64,000 nucleotides of DNA from Notamacropus eugenii (Eukaryota > Chordata > Mammalia > Diprotodontia > Macropodidae). The first letter of the stretch is position 1, and every line of letters begins with the position of its first letter. The notes under the pieces were generated by a model. It was given only the letters and a program-made list of their open reading frames with translations, ran no database searches and had not been told where the DNA came from. Below, in pieces: positions 1-10,627 of the stretch. The translations under genes and the position numbers were made by a program. The DNA is taken from the NCBI RefSeq assembly GCF_028372415.1, contig NC_092872.1:13304979-13368978 (forward strand), given 5' to 3'.

Positions 1-650
1 TACCATTTACCAAGAGTTTGATTGCTTTTGAGGGTTGTTACTGTAATTCCTGTGTACATTGTTCTCTGGTCCGACCTTCTTTAGTCCACATCAACTCATA
101 CACGCATTCTCACGCTTCCTTGAATTCTTTCTTCACTATTTTCTCGGAAGACAACATTATGGTATTATTTATAACCTCATTTCTCCTCTCCTCTCCAGAG
201 GAGTTCAGTACCTAGCTGACAGTCTTCTTTTCCACCCAATCCATTTCCTCATACTTGAGCACCTTAAAAAACAGAAGGCCTCGAACACTCACCTCCCAGT
301 TCATCTAGCTCCAGTCCCACGACCCTCGGCAACCGTCCCAAACGTTGCCTCTTCAAACTCCATTCTCCCTCCACACCATTTCCTGCTCCCTCCCTCTCAA
401 CAAAGTACCTCACCTCCTATTTCAAGAAAAAACACCAAGACCACCCTGGGAGCTCCCTGTGCCCTTTTTCCAGATTTCTCTCCTTTGTTCCCGTCTCTGG
501 AGATGCTCCTTCTTACCAAAGTTAGCTTCTCTACTTGTACCCTTGGAGGAGCTCCAATAATCATTCCTCCTGGGCTCTCCCTCCTCATCTTCAGTTTACC
601 CCAACTTAGTGACTTCTCCATTACCTAAAAGCTTACCGAGGTTTCCCCAA
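1..650 (+). mobile_element. L2 LINE fragment, ORF2 part
   Basis: Pyrimidine-rich sequence that resembles, from memory, the L2 ORF2 stretch between endonuclease and reverse transcriptase, best from about 420 to 640. It explains the open frame at 59-628, which is not a host gene. The left part (1-400) is more diverged and less certain. Confidence 0.55.
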
Positions 651-689
651 TGCATATCAAAACCTTTCCTTGGAGCCGTTCCTCAACAG

Positions 690-1060
690 ATAAGTAGTCA
701 AAGGGTATGAAAAGACAGCTTTCAAAAGAAAGGTAAACCATCAACAAGCACAAGAAAAACTGCTCCAAATCATGAATGAGATGAAAACTTTAAAAACCTG
801 AAATTTCATTTCATTTCATACTCTGACAAAAACTACAAAAAAATGAAAGTAGATAATAAATGTTTAAAGGGTTTTGGGAAAGCAGGCAAACTAATGCACT
901 GCTGGTAGTGTGATAAACTGATCCAACTGTTTTGGAAAACAATTTAGAATTATATTAGAAGAGCCATTAAACTGCACATATTCTTAAACCTACTAATACC
1001 ACTATTAACATATATGCTAAGAAAGTCAGAGACAAAAGGAAAGATATCCTCATCACCAGA
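690..1060 (+). mobile_element. Old L1 fragment, ORF2 3' part, left half
   Basis: Diverged match to the L1 stretch just upstream of the 3' end, with the pattern of two-residue words seen in the better L1 copies near 18540 (gcagttttcag-like, then ctaatgcactgctggtag). It appears to continue at 1290 after an inserted MIR. Confidence 0.5.
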
Positions 1061-1065
1061 ATTAA

Positions 1066-1265
1066 GATGATGCTTTAAAATTTATAAAGTACTTTACATA
1101 TGATCTCATTTTATCCTCACAAAAACCCTGAAAGGAAGGTGCTATTATTATCCCTATTATATGGATTAGAAAGGCAGACAGAAGTTAAGTGACTTGCCTA
1201 GGGAGTCATGCTGCCGGTAAATGTTAGAGGCCACACTTAAACTCAAGTGTTCCAGATTCCAGGTA
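1066..1265 (-). mobile_element. MIR SINE
   Basis: Antisense MIR core: a fall to tattatccctattat, then gaagttaagtgacttgcc and a degraded tRNA-like head. It lies between two L1 pieces and so probably inserted into that L1. Confidence 0.65.
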
Positions 1266-1289
1266 TGTGATCATCCACTGGGTCACCTG

Positions 1290-1600
1290 TACATATGGAA
1301 CAATACTCAACAGCAGCACTGTCTGAAAGCAGAACACTGCAAATGGAGATACCCATCAATTAGAGATTCATTCATTGTTGCCAAGAATGTAACCAATTGT
1401 TGTGCCATAAAATGATAAATAGGATTAATTCAAAGAAACTTAAAACAAGTAATAGGAAACAAAATAAGCAAAACTAACATTCAGTGACCTCGGTAACATA
1501 AAAGAAAACAATACCGAAAGATATTGCCATGATCAGTCTTGCTGATTCCAGAAGAAATGTCTCCTCTTAGGAGAAAGAAGGTGGACTCTGGGTGCAGGGA
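1290..1600 (+). mobile_element. Old L1 fragment, 3' part, right half
   Basis: Resumes L1 with the words gatacccatcaatta and gtgccataaaatgat, comparable to the L1 3' sequence near 18890 and 19500. Strongly diverged, so boundaries are approximate. Confidence 0.5.
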
Positions 1601-2334
1601 GGTAAACACACATTTTCAGGCTTGCTTAACTATACTTCTTATTACAAGGAAAGATGGCCAGCTGTAGAAGGGGGACCCCCAGAAAGTAGCTAAATTTTTA
1701 AAAAAGACATAAGTAAAACATTTATTTTTTAAAAAGAATAAAGAAAAATCTTCACTTGAACACTGCCATCCCTCTATTCGCTTTAAGGTTAAAGTACCAG
1801 GAAAAAAATTCACTATACTCCTCTCCTCTATTTCCTCCACTTACCACTCATTTTAAAACTTTACAGCCCTTTTTTGTCTTTGTTTTCCAAGTGGCTGGAA
1901 CAGGTCATTGCACGTAGGGTGGACTTAATTTTTGTCGAATATAATTATAACAAATAATTTTTAAAGTAACAAATATGTAGTCTATTAAAAATTACCTAAG
2001 CCCTATTATTATTCCATTTTAAAATACTTTAATCTCCTTCAATAACCCCTTGAAATATTCAGAATTATCCTCTGCCAGAGCTGGTTATTTATCCTTTTTT
2101 ACAATTATTTCTATCAGAGCCTCAGTTTCTCCACAAGATCTTCTCTATACCTCTCAAAATAATTATATACTATATTAGATCCTGATTTGAATATTTGGTG
2201 TGTACGTGTCTTGCTTCATCACTTGCTTCTAGCTTCTCCTGCATCCTCTGAAGCACATAGCTTATGTATGTAGTGATACTCAAATATTTAAATTTAATCT
2301 AATATTGCATAACGGAAAAAAATAACAGGACAAG
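1601..2334. other. AT-rich sequence, nothing recognised
   Basis: No convincing gene, repeat family or RNA gene. On the gene model proposed here it lies inside MAP4 intron 1. Confidence 0.5.
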
Positions 2335-2425
2335 TAATGACTGCCACTAAGTTATTGTATAACCCTGGTCAAACCACAGCCTCCCTAGGTCTCAGTTTCC
2401 CTTACTTATAAAAATAAATCATTTA
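2335..2425 (+). mobile_element. MIR fragment
   Basis: Short sense MIR core ending in the typical ctcagtttccc followed by an A-rich stretch. Confidence 0.45.
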
Positions 2426-2454
2426 TGTATAGTAATGACATGTATGATTCAACA

Positions 2455-2590
2455 AAAATTCAATTAAACATTTATTCAGCACCTATTATACACAAAATGC
2501 TGAAGATACTGAGATGAGTAAAAACGTGGTCCTGACTTCAAAGAGCTTTTATTTTGATGACAAGTCAAATACATAAGTAATTTTTATACA
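2455..2590 (-). mobile_element. L2 3' end
   Basis: Antisense L2 terminus: catttattcagcacctatta, then a diverged match through the product of tccctgccctcaaggagct. Confidence 0.6.
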
Positions 2591-2849
2591 AATTAGCATA
2601 TACATACATGCATGCATAGGAAAAATATAGGAAGAAGCAGACTGAGACATTCAGAAGGAAGCTATCACTTTCTGAGGGGGGAGGGTTGGAGGTACAGGCA
2701 GAACACATTGCAGCATAGAGGGGAGAAGAAAGGGCACTTAAATTAGGTCTTGAAGGATTCCAAATCTAGGAATTAATTCCATCTTCCATGACCAAATTAT
2801 ATTACCTAACTTTGAAAAGTTAGGTAAACGTCAACAGACAAAAACTTTC
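2591..2849. other. Unassigned sequence beside L2
   Basis: Purine-rich stretch (2640-2760) of the kind often seen upstream of antisense L2 ends; too diverged to assign. A short inverted repeat (aactttgaaaagtt) lies near 2810. Confidence 0.35.
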
Positions 2850-3015
2850 TTGGTTTGATTTTCTACTTTGCTCTCATCTCATACACTATTCTCAATCCAT
2901 GGGCAGGTAGATGTGAAGATCAGTGACTCCTCACTCTCTACTGCCAACGAGGATCCCTTTTGGGCTAGCTCTTAAGATCTGCCTTCTTCAGACTCAGTCT
3001 CAAATTCCTTCAGTT
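2850..3015. repeat. Unassigned repeat pair 1, copy A
   Basis: About 165 bp clearly similar to 3778-3945 in the same orientation. Shared words include ttttctacttt, ctcatctca, tctcaatccatggg and gccttcttca. I do not recognise the family; it could be a local tandem duplication or two copies of an uncatalogued repeat. Confidence 0.7.
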
Positions 3016-3777
3016 AACTTTCATCTGCTTACATTTAGTTAACGTCAAATTACATTAGGAAGAAGGGAAAAATATCAGAAGGGCTTCATTCAGAAAGACA
3101 AGAGTTCTTCCAGAATAGTTTTTAAGATCTCTGTATGTGTGACTGCCTTTCACAGGAAAAGTAACTGTCATAGACAGTAATCACTATGTTTGAGTGAAAA
3201 CCCCATTACAGACAAAAGAAAATCCTTTCATTTGCAGCTGCAGTCAATCTTTGCAAGTCAGTCCACTTGGCAAGTGGCTCTCCTCCTCTTGGCCCAGAGT
3301 CTCTGACAACGAGCCACCCTTTCCCTTAATGTTATGCTATACTGGCCTCTGTTGTGCAGTGGTCAGAAGCTATGCCACAACGCTGTAACTTGGGCTTTAG
3401 AATGTCCTTCAAGCATTCCTCCTGCCTTCTCCTCTTGCAGTTGCCCCATTTCTGCGAGCCAAACAACAGCTGCATGGGTATCCTGCTGTGAGCCCTTCTC
3501 AGTCCAGACTCACCCTAACGAAGTTGTGCTGCAAAGGCCTAGGTGACTAGCTACATTCCAGGATCTCATCTTGCTGTTTAATTATAAATATGCTTGCATA
3601 ATGCTTTGATATCACTGCTGCTAAAAAACAAATGAAATGTCTGTGCCAAGTTCAGGGCTTCTAATCCTGACAGTAGCTATCAGTTTTTTACAGCCCCTCA
3701 AGGTAGTGTCAAGATTGATGCATACAGGTAATGCTTGCCTTGTGTCCCAGAATCTCAAAGGCCCCATGGCCCTCCTG
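3016..3777. other. No recognised feature
   Basis: Separates the two copies of the unassigned repeat. Small open frames here (3194-3546, 3637-3852) lack codon bias or recognisable motifs. Confidence 0.5.
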
Positions 3778-3945
3778 GTTTGGTTTTCTACTTTGTTCTC
3801 ATCTCACATGCCGTTCTCAATCCATGGGCTGACTAAATATAAATGGCAGTGACTGCTCATGGTTCTTTATTTCCAATGAGAATCCCATTTAGGGTAGCCC
3901 TAACAGCAGCCTTCTTCAAACTCTGTTGCAGATTCCTTCAGTCTT
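3778..3945. repeat. Unassigned repeat pair 1, copy B
   Basis: Second copy of the roughly 165-bp repeat at 2850-3015. The similarity stops at both ends at about the same place, so the flanks are unrelated. Confidence 0.7.
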
Positions 3946-5224
3946 CACTGAAGATGCAAGGCTGACACTCAAAATGTTTGTTCCTCCTGACACCATGGTC
4001 TCCAAGGTCCTTGATGTTCTAAGAAAGATGATTTCCACTGCCGGTTTTACAACACCACGTGTACTATGAATTATGTATTTTTAATTCCAAAACCTTTTAT
4101 CTTGCTTTAAGGTCCCTTGCAAATCTAAGGTCTGTGAGCCCACAATAATCAAAATGTGCCAGATAGTATGTTTCTGGAGAGGGGCAGGAGGGAGAGCTGA
4201 GAAGAACATGGAATGTCATTAAAACAAGCTAACAATGATAAGCTCTAGCAACTCCAAAAAGTCTAGCAACCAACAATCTTTCAAATATTTACTTAGAAAA
4301 TTTCTTTGCAGCGCCAAAACATATCCTAGGTCCCTTATTTGCATCCTGGATCTTAACTTTGTGGAAAAGACTGAAAAATAGTATTTTTGTCACATACAGT
4401 GGTGATGAAGACTACTTCAAACAGAACGGCATTTACTCTAAACACACAATTATGGAATAGCCTTACGGTGTTAGCTATTCCAAAAAGGTCAGTCTTGCTT
4501 AGTAGCTGCCAAGACCCAAGACTGATAATGGCATCAAATTGCTTTTATAAAAGCCAGTGAACAAGATACAGAAGTTTAATGTGGGCCTCTAAGATCTACC
4601 ATCAACCATTCACCAATGCCTTTGGAATATGACCAGTGCACAGAAGAATCATCTTTTTATGAAGAAATCATTCTAAGGCTACCAGACTGAATAGGAACTG
4701 GAAAGCTGTCATGCATTTTGAAAACCAAGCAATCTTTTTTAATGCCTAGTAGTGTTAGGATAGGTCAAAGGACAAAAAAGAACAAGAGGTCAAATCTTGG
4801 ACTTTGAAGACAATGAATGGTCTGTTAGGCCTGTTTCTCTGTGATCTGTTCAGTGACCAGTAGGAAAAAGATGGGGAAACCTGATTTCCAAACTAAAAGG
4901 GGAGTTCAGGCACAAAGCTAACCAACTAGCATTTTCAAGTTTATCAGTTACATAAGTGAAGTAAACTGAATCCTCAGGTTACAAAGGGTTGTGGTGGTTT
5001 TATATGTTTAAAAAAATCAATTTGTAACGAACTCAGGAAATTTTCCCACTGAAGCATTATTATAAGCATGGGAAGGCCTAAAAATCTAATCACCAAAACC
5101 TATTTAGATAGTATCACCAACAATGAGGTTCCAGAGTACAGCTGAACTACCATATTTAAGAGTTTTTAACCTGAGTTCAAGGTCCTCGAAATATGGGTTA
5201 CTTTGCAAAAGGAAAATAGCAACA
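3946..5224. other. No recognised feature
   Basis: About 1.3 kb without a repeat or gene that I recognise. A perfect 9-bp inverted repeat with an 11-base loop (TGGAATAGC / GCTATTCCA) lies at 4453-4481; nothing ties it to a function. Confidence 0.5.
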
Positions 5225-5320
5225 CTGTATATCAGATAACAAACCAGGTTCAAGTCTTGCCTCTAACATATCCCTGGTTGGTGACCCTGGGCAAGTCATT
5301 TAAGTTGTCAGTGCCCTATG
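5225..5320 (+). mobile_element. MIR-type SINE fragment
   Basis: Sense core with ggttcaagtct followed by gaccctgggcaagtcattta, the standard CORE-SINE block. Confidence 0.55.
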
Positions 5321-5384
5321 CCAAAAATGTTGCCAAGGAGATGCCAACCTGAATTTCCTCATTCAGGAATTCCCTATAACAATA

Positions 5385-5632
5385 AGGCAGCAAGATGCCA
5401 CAGTAGAGCGCTGGATCCAGTCAGGAAGACCTGAGTTCAAACCCAGCCTCAAACACTAACTGTGATCCTGGGGCAAGACACATTCACCTACCTGCCTCAG
5501 TTTTCTCAACTGTAAAACGGGAATCAGAATAGCACCTGCCTTACAGGACTGCACTGAGGAACTAAGATAACATCAGTATAGTAAAGTACCTGGCATATAT
5601 AGGCATTTAATAAACGCTTATTTTTTTCCTTA
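5385..5632 (+). mobile_element. CORE-SINE (THER1/MIR type), near full length
   Basis: tRNA-like head with gtcaggaagacctgagttca, the core, ctcagttttctcaactgtaa, and the L2-like tail ending in ggcatttaataaacgctta. Confidence 0.7.
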
Positions 5633-5779
5633 TTCCCCCCACTGAAATCACAGGCCCAATCTCTTAAGGTAGAAGAAAATAAGCAAAAGGAAGAGTTTCT
5701 CCCCTTTTCTGGAGAGACACAAGGCAAGATTTGTCATCACAATTTTCCCACTTTCTGGTCCTGATTCATTCGTTTCCCA

Positions 5780-6425
5780 TAATCCATCTCCTTAGTCCCC
5801 CTACCTACTGCACTCTTCTTTGGACTGACCCCTTATCTCAAGGCAGTCTAGATTTGAAAATTACTTATACTTAGATGTCCCTTCGTTGCCCCTTACATAG
5901 ACTATTTCAATAACTTAATTAGTCTCCCTGTCTCACCTCTAACTGCCAAAGTGCTATGTCTAAAGCCCAGATCTAACCAAGTCACTTCCCCAACTGATCA
6001 ACTCCAGGCTACTTCTAGAAACGAGCACAAACTCAGAAGTTAAAGTCCTTCCCAATCTGGCCTGATCCTTGCTGTCCAGAATTACTGTGTCTCACACTTC
6101 TTTAAGCACCCTTTGCTATTCCCTCAACACCCCACCAATTCCAATTTCGGTAACTGTGCACACTACCCCTCCAGACTGGAAGGCAACACTCCTTATCCCC
6201 AAATGTTGAAATCCCTAATTTCCTTCAAAACTAGGTTCAAGAGCCACTTCTTTATGAGGCCTATTCTGAATCCTCCAGTTTCTAGTCTCCCCCAAGATGA
6301 ACTTACTCCACTTTGTACATGCTTATATCTGAGTGCAGAAAATACAGTGAGCTCCTTGGGGGCAGAATCTTTGTATTCCCATGCCTAGCAAACAATAAGT
6401 ACTTGAAAGATGCTTGTTGACTGAC
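5780..6425 (+). mobile_element. L2 LINE, 3' end
   Basis: Long sense match to the L2 ORF2 end and 3'UTR: aagtgctatgtctaaagccc, then gtgagctccttgggggcag, and the tail with tgactgactgactg. Explains the open frame at 6113-6388. Confidence 0.8.
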
Positions 6426-6429
6426 TGAC

Positions 6430-6710
6430 TGATGGTCTTTTAGTCAGGTTGGCCTGGACTCAAATCATTCCTCAGCTGTGTTAACCTTACCGTCTCTCCA
6501 GCAACTCCCTAGAGTTTATTCACTAAGCCTTGGACCATTTTTGTTCTCTATTAATAAAAGGATAGATATCTATCACACAGACGAAATCAGACATTTCACT
6601 TCGTCTTTTTAAAATGGGAAAGACAATACTTGAACTACCGACCTCACAGGGCTATTGTGATAAAAGCATTTGGAAAACCTTCAAGTGAAATATAAAATTA
6701 AGTTACTATG
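6430..6710 (+). mobile_element. Degraded CORE-SINE
   Basis: Head-like gtcaggttggcctggactca near 6434 and a MIR tail (cctcacagggctattgtgat) near 6642; the middle is eroded. Confidence 0.45.
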
Positions 6711-6869
6711 GACAGCCCAAGATAACACCTCCTTGGTGGAAAGTGAAAGTGAAAATATTAATGGAAGTAAAGGAGAAGAGATGGTGGAAGGAAGGGAGAG
6801 GAACAATAAGCCATCAGTTCAGAAGACAATCTTCACAGCTTTGTAAAAATGGGCCCAAACTAAAAAACC
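6711..6869. other. Purine-rich stretch, unassigned
   Basis: A/G-rich with gaagagatggtggaaggaag; nothing recognised. Confidence 0.4.
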
Positions 6870-7415
6870 AAGAAGTGTAACAGGAACAAATGTAAAGTCC
6901 CACACTTCCATTCACAAAATCAACTGTACAGGTAGGCTACTTAGAAAAAGAAGGCGCTGATCCCAGTGAGTTGACACCGGTCAAATCAGACCTGGAGCAT
7001 GGAGTTCAGGTCTGGGAACCATCTTTGAAGAGGGACGTGGGGGGGGGTTAAGCAACCAAAATGTCTCAAAATTGAATCATACGAAGAAGAGCTAAATAAA
7101 CTAAAAATGATCAGTCTGGAGAAAATGTATGAGGAACTTGATCACTGTGTTCAAAGGTGAAAAGTAGTCAAGTTAAAGAAAGATTAAACATGTATAGCTC
7201 CAGAGAGCAGAAGTAGGACCAATGTGCCAAGCACTTAGGATGGAAATAAATATTGGGCCAACATAGGAAAGAACTAGTACTTAAGAGCTGTCTGAGAACA
7301 GAATGGCCTGCATGATCACTGGAGGTGTTAGAGCCAAAGTCAGGGGCCCAGTTTCAGGAGCTGAATAAGGCAAGCTTTAAGGTCCCTTCCAACTCTAATC
7401 ATCTCTGAATTCAAT
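6870..7415 (+). mobile_element. L3/CR1 LINE, 3' end
   Basis: Sense match to the 3' end of the L3/CR1 group: agtctggagaaaa, aatggcctgc, and the terminal aaggtcccttccaactcta. Same family as the pieces at 7895 and 40290. Confidence 0.65.
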
Positions 7416-7649
7416 AACATTTATTATTAGGGGAAAAATTCAGAATGAGAATTATGCTGGTTTCTCTCACTCTTATGCTAATTAAAAGAAAAAAAACTTT
7501 TGGCTGAAAACCAAAAACTTTACTAGTTGAAAGAGGCTATCCCACCAGGAAGGGAGACCTTATCTATACTGACAATGTTGATCTGTTGGTCAGTTATTTG
7601 ATACAGAAGAGAGTACTTTGCCTCAGTCCTCTCACAGGACTGAGAAGGT
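7416..7649. other. No recognised feature
   Basis: A-rich stretch without a recognisable family. Confidence 0.4.
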
Positions 7650-7755
7650 GCCAATCTTAGCTGTGGTCACTGACTTTGTGCCTGGTCTTGGCCAAGTTAC
7701 CTCACCTCTCTACTGAAAAACAGACTAAAAATCCCTTTATCCATAAAGATTTGCT
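7650..7755 (+). mobile_element. MIR fragment
   Basis: Eroded sense MIR core, with ggccaagttacctcacctct in the expected position before an A-rich stretch. Confidence 0.4.
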
Positions 7756-7894
7756 TGACTTAATGAGTACAAAGCATTTAAAAGCAAATGGCCATACATG
7801 ACAATTTAATCCCCAACAGGTAAAAGGTATGAAAATTAATTATCTCTTAAAAGACATTCTAAATGAGCATGGACTCTTAAAGAATCACAAAGAC

Positions 7895-8100
7895 TGATTT
7901 ATAGTGCCCCTAATTCTGCCCTTTGGGGCTAAGCAGAACAAATTTAATCCTTCTTCCACAGGACAACCCTTCAAATATTTAAAGGCAAACAATGTCCATT
8001 TCTACCTGGTCCCCAAAACTCTTCTTCTCCAGATGATCACCCTGCCTTTCATTTCCTTCAACTGACTCATGGTTTCAGGATCACCCTTCACCATAATGAT
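7895..8100 (-). mobile_element. L3/CR1 LINE fragment
   Basis: Antisense to the L3/CR1 block: ctgccctttggggctaagca and aggacaacccttcaaatatt are the reverse of the gene-end segment that lies near 7130-7220 in the sense copy. Confidence 0.55.
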
Positions 8101-9562
8101 TACCTTTTTGTGAATATAACATCATCCGTAATAAAAAAAAAAAGTTGCATGTTCCCAGGAAACAGTACCCTGACCAACAAACACCCAAGCATTCCTGTGT
8201 GATAGGTCTCTTCCTCTAATGGAGAGGCATGACTCACCAAGCTACCAGATAGATGAAAATATCCCCTCAGGACAGCCACCTCCTTCTGCTCTAATTTCAT
8301 GCTCATCAAACAACTTTCTGATCATTGATTATACTTCCGAAAAGAAAGGAGATACCTTCTTACTACATAAGTACCACTGTGGCCTTTATGACAGACATGT
8401 CTCCCACCTTAAGGTAGTAAATCAGAAGTTCTTGTTTAAAAGTCAATCCCTGAGTGTGGTTAGATTGGATTAGAGGCCCACAGAATGACTGTTGTTTAAA
8501 AAAATACTTTAAGCTTTTCAAACTAAGTCTGAAAAGCAAGAGTTAAAATTAAAATAAAATTTCTCCTCCAAAAAATGAAGTATGTTAACTTGAATGGGCC
8601 ATTAAATCTTATCAACAAACTGAGGAAAGTCTCAAAAGAGTAGTTCTACGCTAAGGGTCCACAGCTACTAGAGGACAGATCTAGTGATCAGGAGCAAGAG
8701 ACAATATTTGTTGGGTCTCATCTTGCTTAACAACTCAATATATCTTCTATTAAACAGGCAACCTATAATAGTTGAAGTATGACAACTGGTCCCACTAAAT
8801 CCAAGCGCTCAGCCTGCATTCAAGACTGATTTATAAAAATAGCAGCAGCTACTAAGGTTTGAATCTCTCTCGGCTGATGACTGGGCAGTATAGAGTCAGC
8901 TGTATCTACTCACCACACCCATTTTTCACTAGCCTGGGGAAGGGAGGAGGGGGAGCTAGACTATGTAGCAAATGCTTCTCCCTTATCCTGGGCCGGATGA
9001 CCAAATTACAAGCACAAATACCCCCTGATGCAATGCCACAACCATCTCTGGGAAAGAGCACAGGCAGCTGCCAAAAGTGCAGGCAGCAGGGAAACGGGCG
9101 GGAGACGCAGACAGACACGAGAAGCAAACACGCTGCAAAGGACTGCAACCCCAGGGGAAGGGTGAGAGGCCCTGGAGAGTGATACAGTAACTGGCCCAGG
9201 GCAAGAAAGCAACAGTGTTTCCAGAAGAAACTGACCCACATTAAACTTTACGAAGGGCTAAATTCGGACAACATTTATCCCTTCCGCCATCTCATCCCCC
9301 CACCCCAAAAGAAACCCAGGGTCAAATCACTGCCTCCACCAAAAAGACGCCAAGTCTACGCAGCAACCGAACAACCTTTCACTGCAATGAAGTCCCCAAG
9401 GTGTCCCCGTCCCAAGACACTTCCCTGCACGGCAAAAACTGAGCTCACAGTTAACAAGGATACCCTCCCCCCGAAGAAAAAAATCACTGCCCGCTTCCTA
9501 AAAGCACGGAGCGAAATCCCAACCCCACCCCTACGAAACAGAACTGCTGATGCTCACTTAGG
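8101..9562. other. No recognised gene; possible proximal intron sequence
   Basis: About 1.45 kb bordering the CpG island. Overlapping short frames occur on both strands (for example 8859-9241), but none has codon bias, domain motifs or splice context. On the proposed gene model this is the promoter-proximal part of MAP4 intron 1, where regulatory elements are common, but I see no specific site. Confidence 0.45.
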
Positions 9563-9605
9563 ATAGCGAACTGCACACAGCAGGCGCTTAATAAATGTTT
9601 ACAGA
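9563..9605 (+). mobile_element. L2 3' terminal scrap
   Basis: Contains gcacacagcaggcgcttaat followed by aaatgttta, the L2 terminus. Confidence 0.5.
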
Positions 9606-9930
9606 TGTCCAAACCTCAAATCATACCCTTGTGAAGCGGTGTCCGAACTGCCTGGCGCTGGCCCCAAGAAGTGGGAGACTTCGAACTCCACCCCATCATC
9701 CCCAGCAGAGGCATCCGCCTCAAGGTCCTTCCTCGGGGCAGGGGCAGGGCAGCCCGCCCCCCGCCCAACTGCAGGGAGCTAAATCACCCCGGAGGCGTCT
9801 TACAGAGCACCCTCCCCCACCCGTCCCGGACCCACGTGCTCAGCCCCCAAGGCCAAGGGCCCCGAAGGCCAAGGGCCCCCGCAGTGGGATGCCGGGAGGT
9901 CGCACCCTTCCCCCACAGGCCACGCCCTAA

Positions 9931-9945
9931 GGCGCCCCCTGCCCC
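9931..9945 (-). promoter_or_regulatory. CTCF-like motif at island edge
   Basis: The minus strand reads GGGGCAGGGGGCGCC, which matches the central CAGGGGGCGC of the CTCF consensus but not its first bases. Occupancy cannot be judged from sequence. Confidence 0.3.
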
Positions 9946-9970
9946 CTCTAGCCCAGCCCGGCCCCCGGTT

Positions 9971-10270
9971 CTAGGGGCGCCCCCTCCCCGAGTCACGCCC
10001 CGGGGACAACCCCTCCCCGCCTCCCAGAGGCGCCCCATCCCCATCGAGGGTCACGCCCCGGGAGCGCCCCCTCCCCGCCCAGGGTCACTCCCTGGCAGCG
10101 CCCCCTCCCCTCCTCTCAGGGGCGCCCCGTCCCCGCCCAGAGCAACGCCTCGGGAGCGTCCCTCCCCTCCTTCCCAGGGGCGCCCCGTCTCCGCCTCGGA
10201 TCACGCCCGGGGGCGCCCTCCCAGCCTCCCGGGCAGCCCCGTTCAGCCTCGGGTCACGCCCCGGGGGCCC
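9971..10270. repeat. GC-rich minisatellite in CpG island
   Basis: Five to six imperfect tandem units of about 53-58 bp. Each carries GGCGCCCC, a tcacgccccggg-like block and a cctcccc block. GGCGCCCC or a close variant starts at about 9976, 10029, 10121, 10179 and 10232, and a shortened unit lies between 10029 and 10121. It sits just downstream of the presumed first exon on the minus strand, so it would be transcribed as part of intron 1. The units explain the long proline- and arginine-rich open frame on the plus strand. Confidence 0.8.
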
Positions 10271-10415
10271 GGATTCAGCCCACCCCGCCCAGAACCGCCC
10301 GGCCCCGCAGCTCCTCCTGGGGCAGCACAGGGATGGGGACGGCGGGGTTCGGAGCCCCGAGGGGAGGCGCGGGAGAACGGGGGGCGCCCCTCGGGCCGGC
10401 GCAGCCTCCACCTAC

Positions 10416-10500
10416 CCGCCACCGCCACCGCCGAGCCGAGAGCCGAGCGCCGAGCCAGCCGGGAGGGAGGGGGCTGCGAGTCGAGGGCGGGGCCAGGGGA
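10416..10500 (-). other. MAP4: Presumed non-coding first exon of MAP4
   Basis: On the minus strand a GGC/GGT-rich 5'UTR-like stretch ends at a strong splice donor (GCGG followed by GTAGGT at 10415-10410). It lies just downstream of GC boxes at 10485-10494 and 10540-10549 and of CCAAT boxes at 10590 and 10623, the usual spacing for a transcription start near 10450-10520. No ATG-led coding frame is expected, as the first exon of MAP4 is 5'UTR in other mammals. The start at 10500 is a guess; the donor at 10415 is the best-supported boundary. A different donor or gene is possible. Confidence 0.4.
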
Positions 10501-10627
10501 AGCCACTTCCTCCTCGTCCTCAGCGTGGGGCGGGTCTGTGGGCGGGGCCTCCGGGCCGCACCCTACCCTGCAGGCCCGCGCCCCGCAGGCCAATCGGAAG
10601 GGGGCGCCGGAACCGCGGCGGACCAAT
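10485..10627 (-). promoter_or_regulatory. Core promoter elements: GC boxes, ETS site, CCAAT boxes
   Basis: GC boxes GGGCGGGGCC lie at 10485-10494 and 10540-10549, with a third GC-box-like site at 10526-10533. CCGGAA (ETS/GABP-like) lies at 10607-10612. CCAAT boxes lie at 10590-10594 and 10623-10627. No TATA box is visible. Paired CCAAT boxes (NF-Y) about 60-130 bases upstream of a start, together with SP1-type GC boxes, are typical of TATA-less island promoters. Confidence 0.6.

Noticed and set aside
59-628. 189-codon open frame at the left edge
   Set aside because: Best explained as L2 ORF2 remains; no host domain, and low-complexity Ser/Pro/Leu composition.
4453-4481. 9-bp perfect inverted repeat as a possible terminator or RNA hairpin
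   Set aside because: Short stem, no U-run, eukaryotic context; expected by chance in 64 kb.
8906-9241. Overlapping minus-strand frames upstream of the CpG island, one starting with a hydrophobic stretch
   Set aside because: Three overlapping frames in the same DNA, none with consistent codon use, and no gene expected there in the syntenic model.
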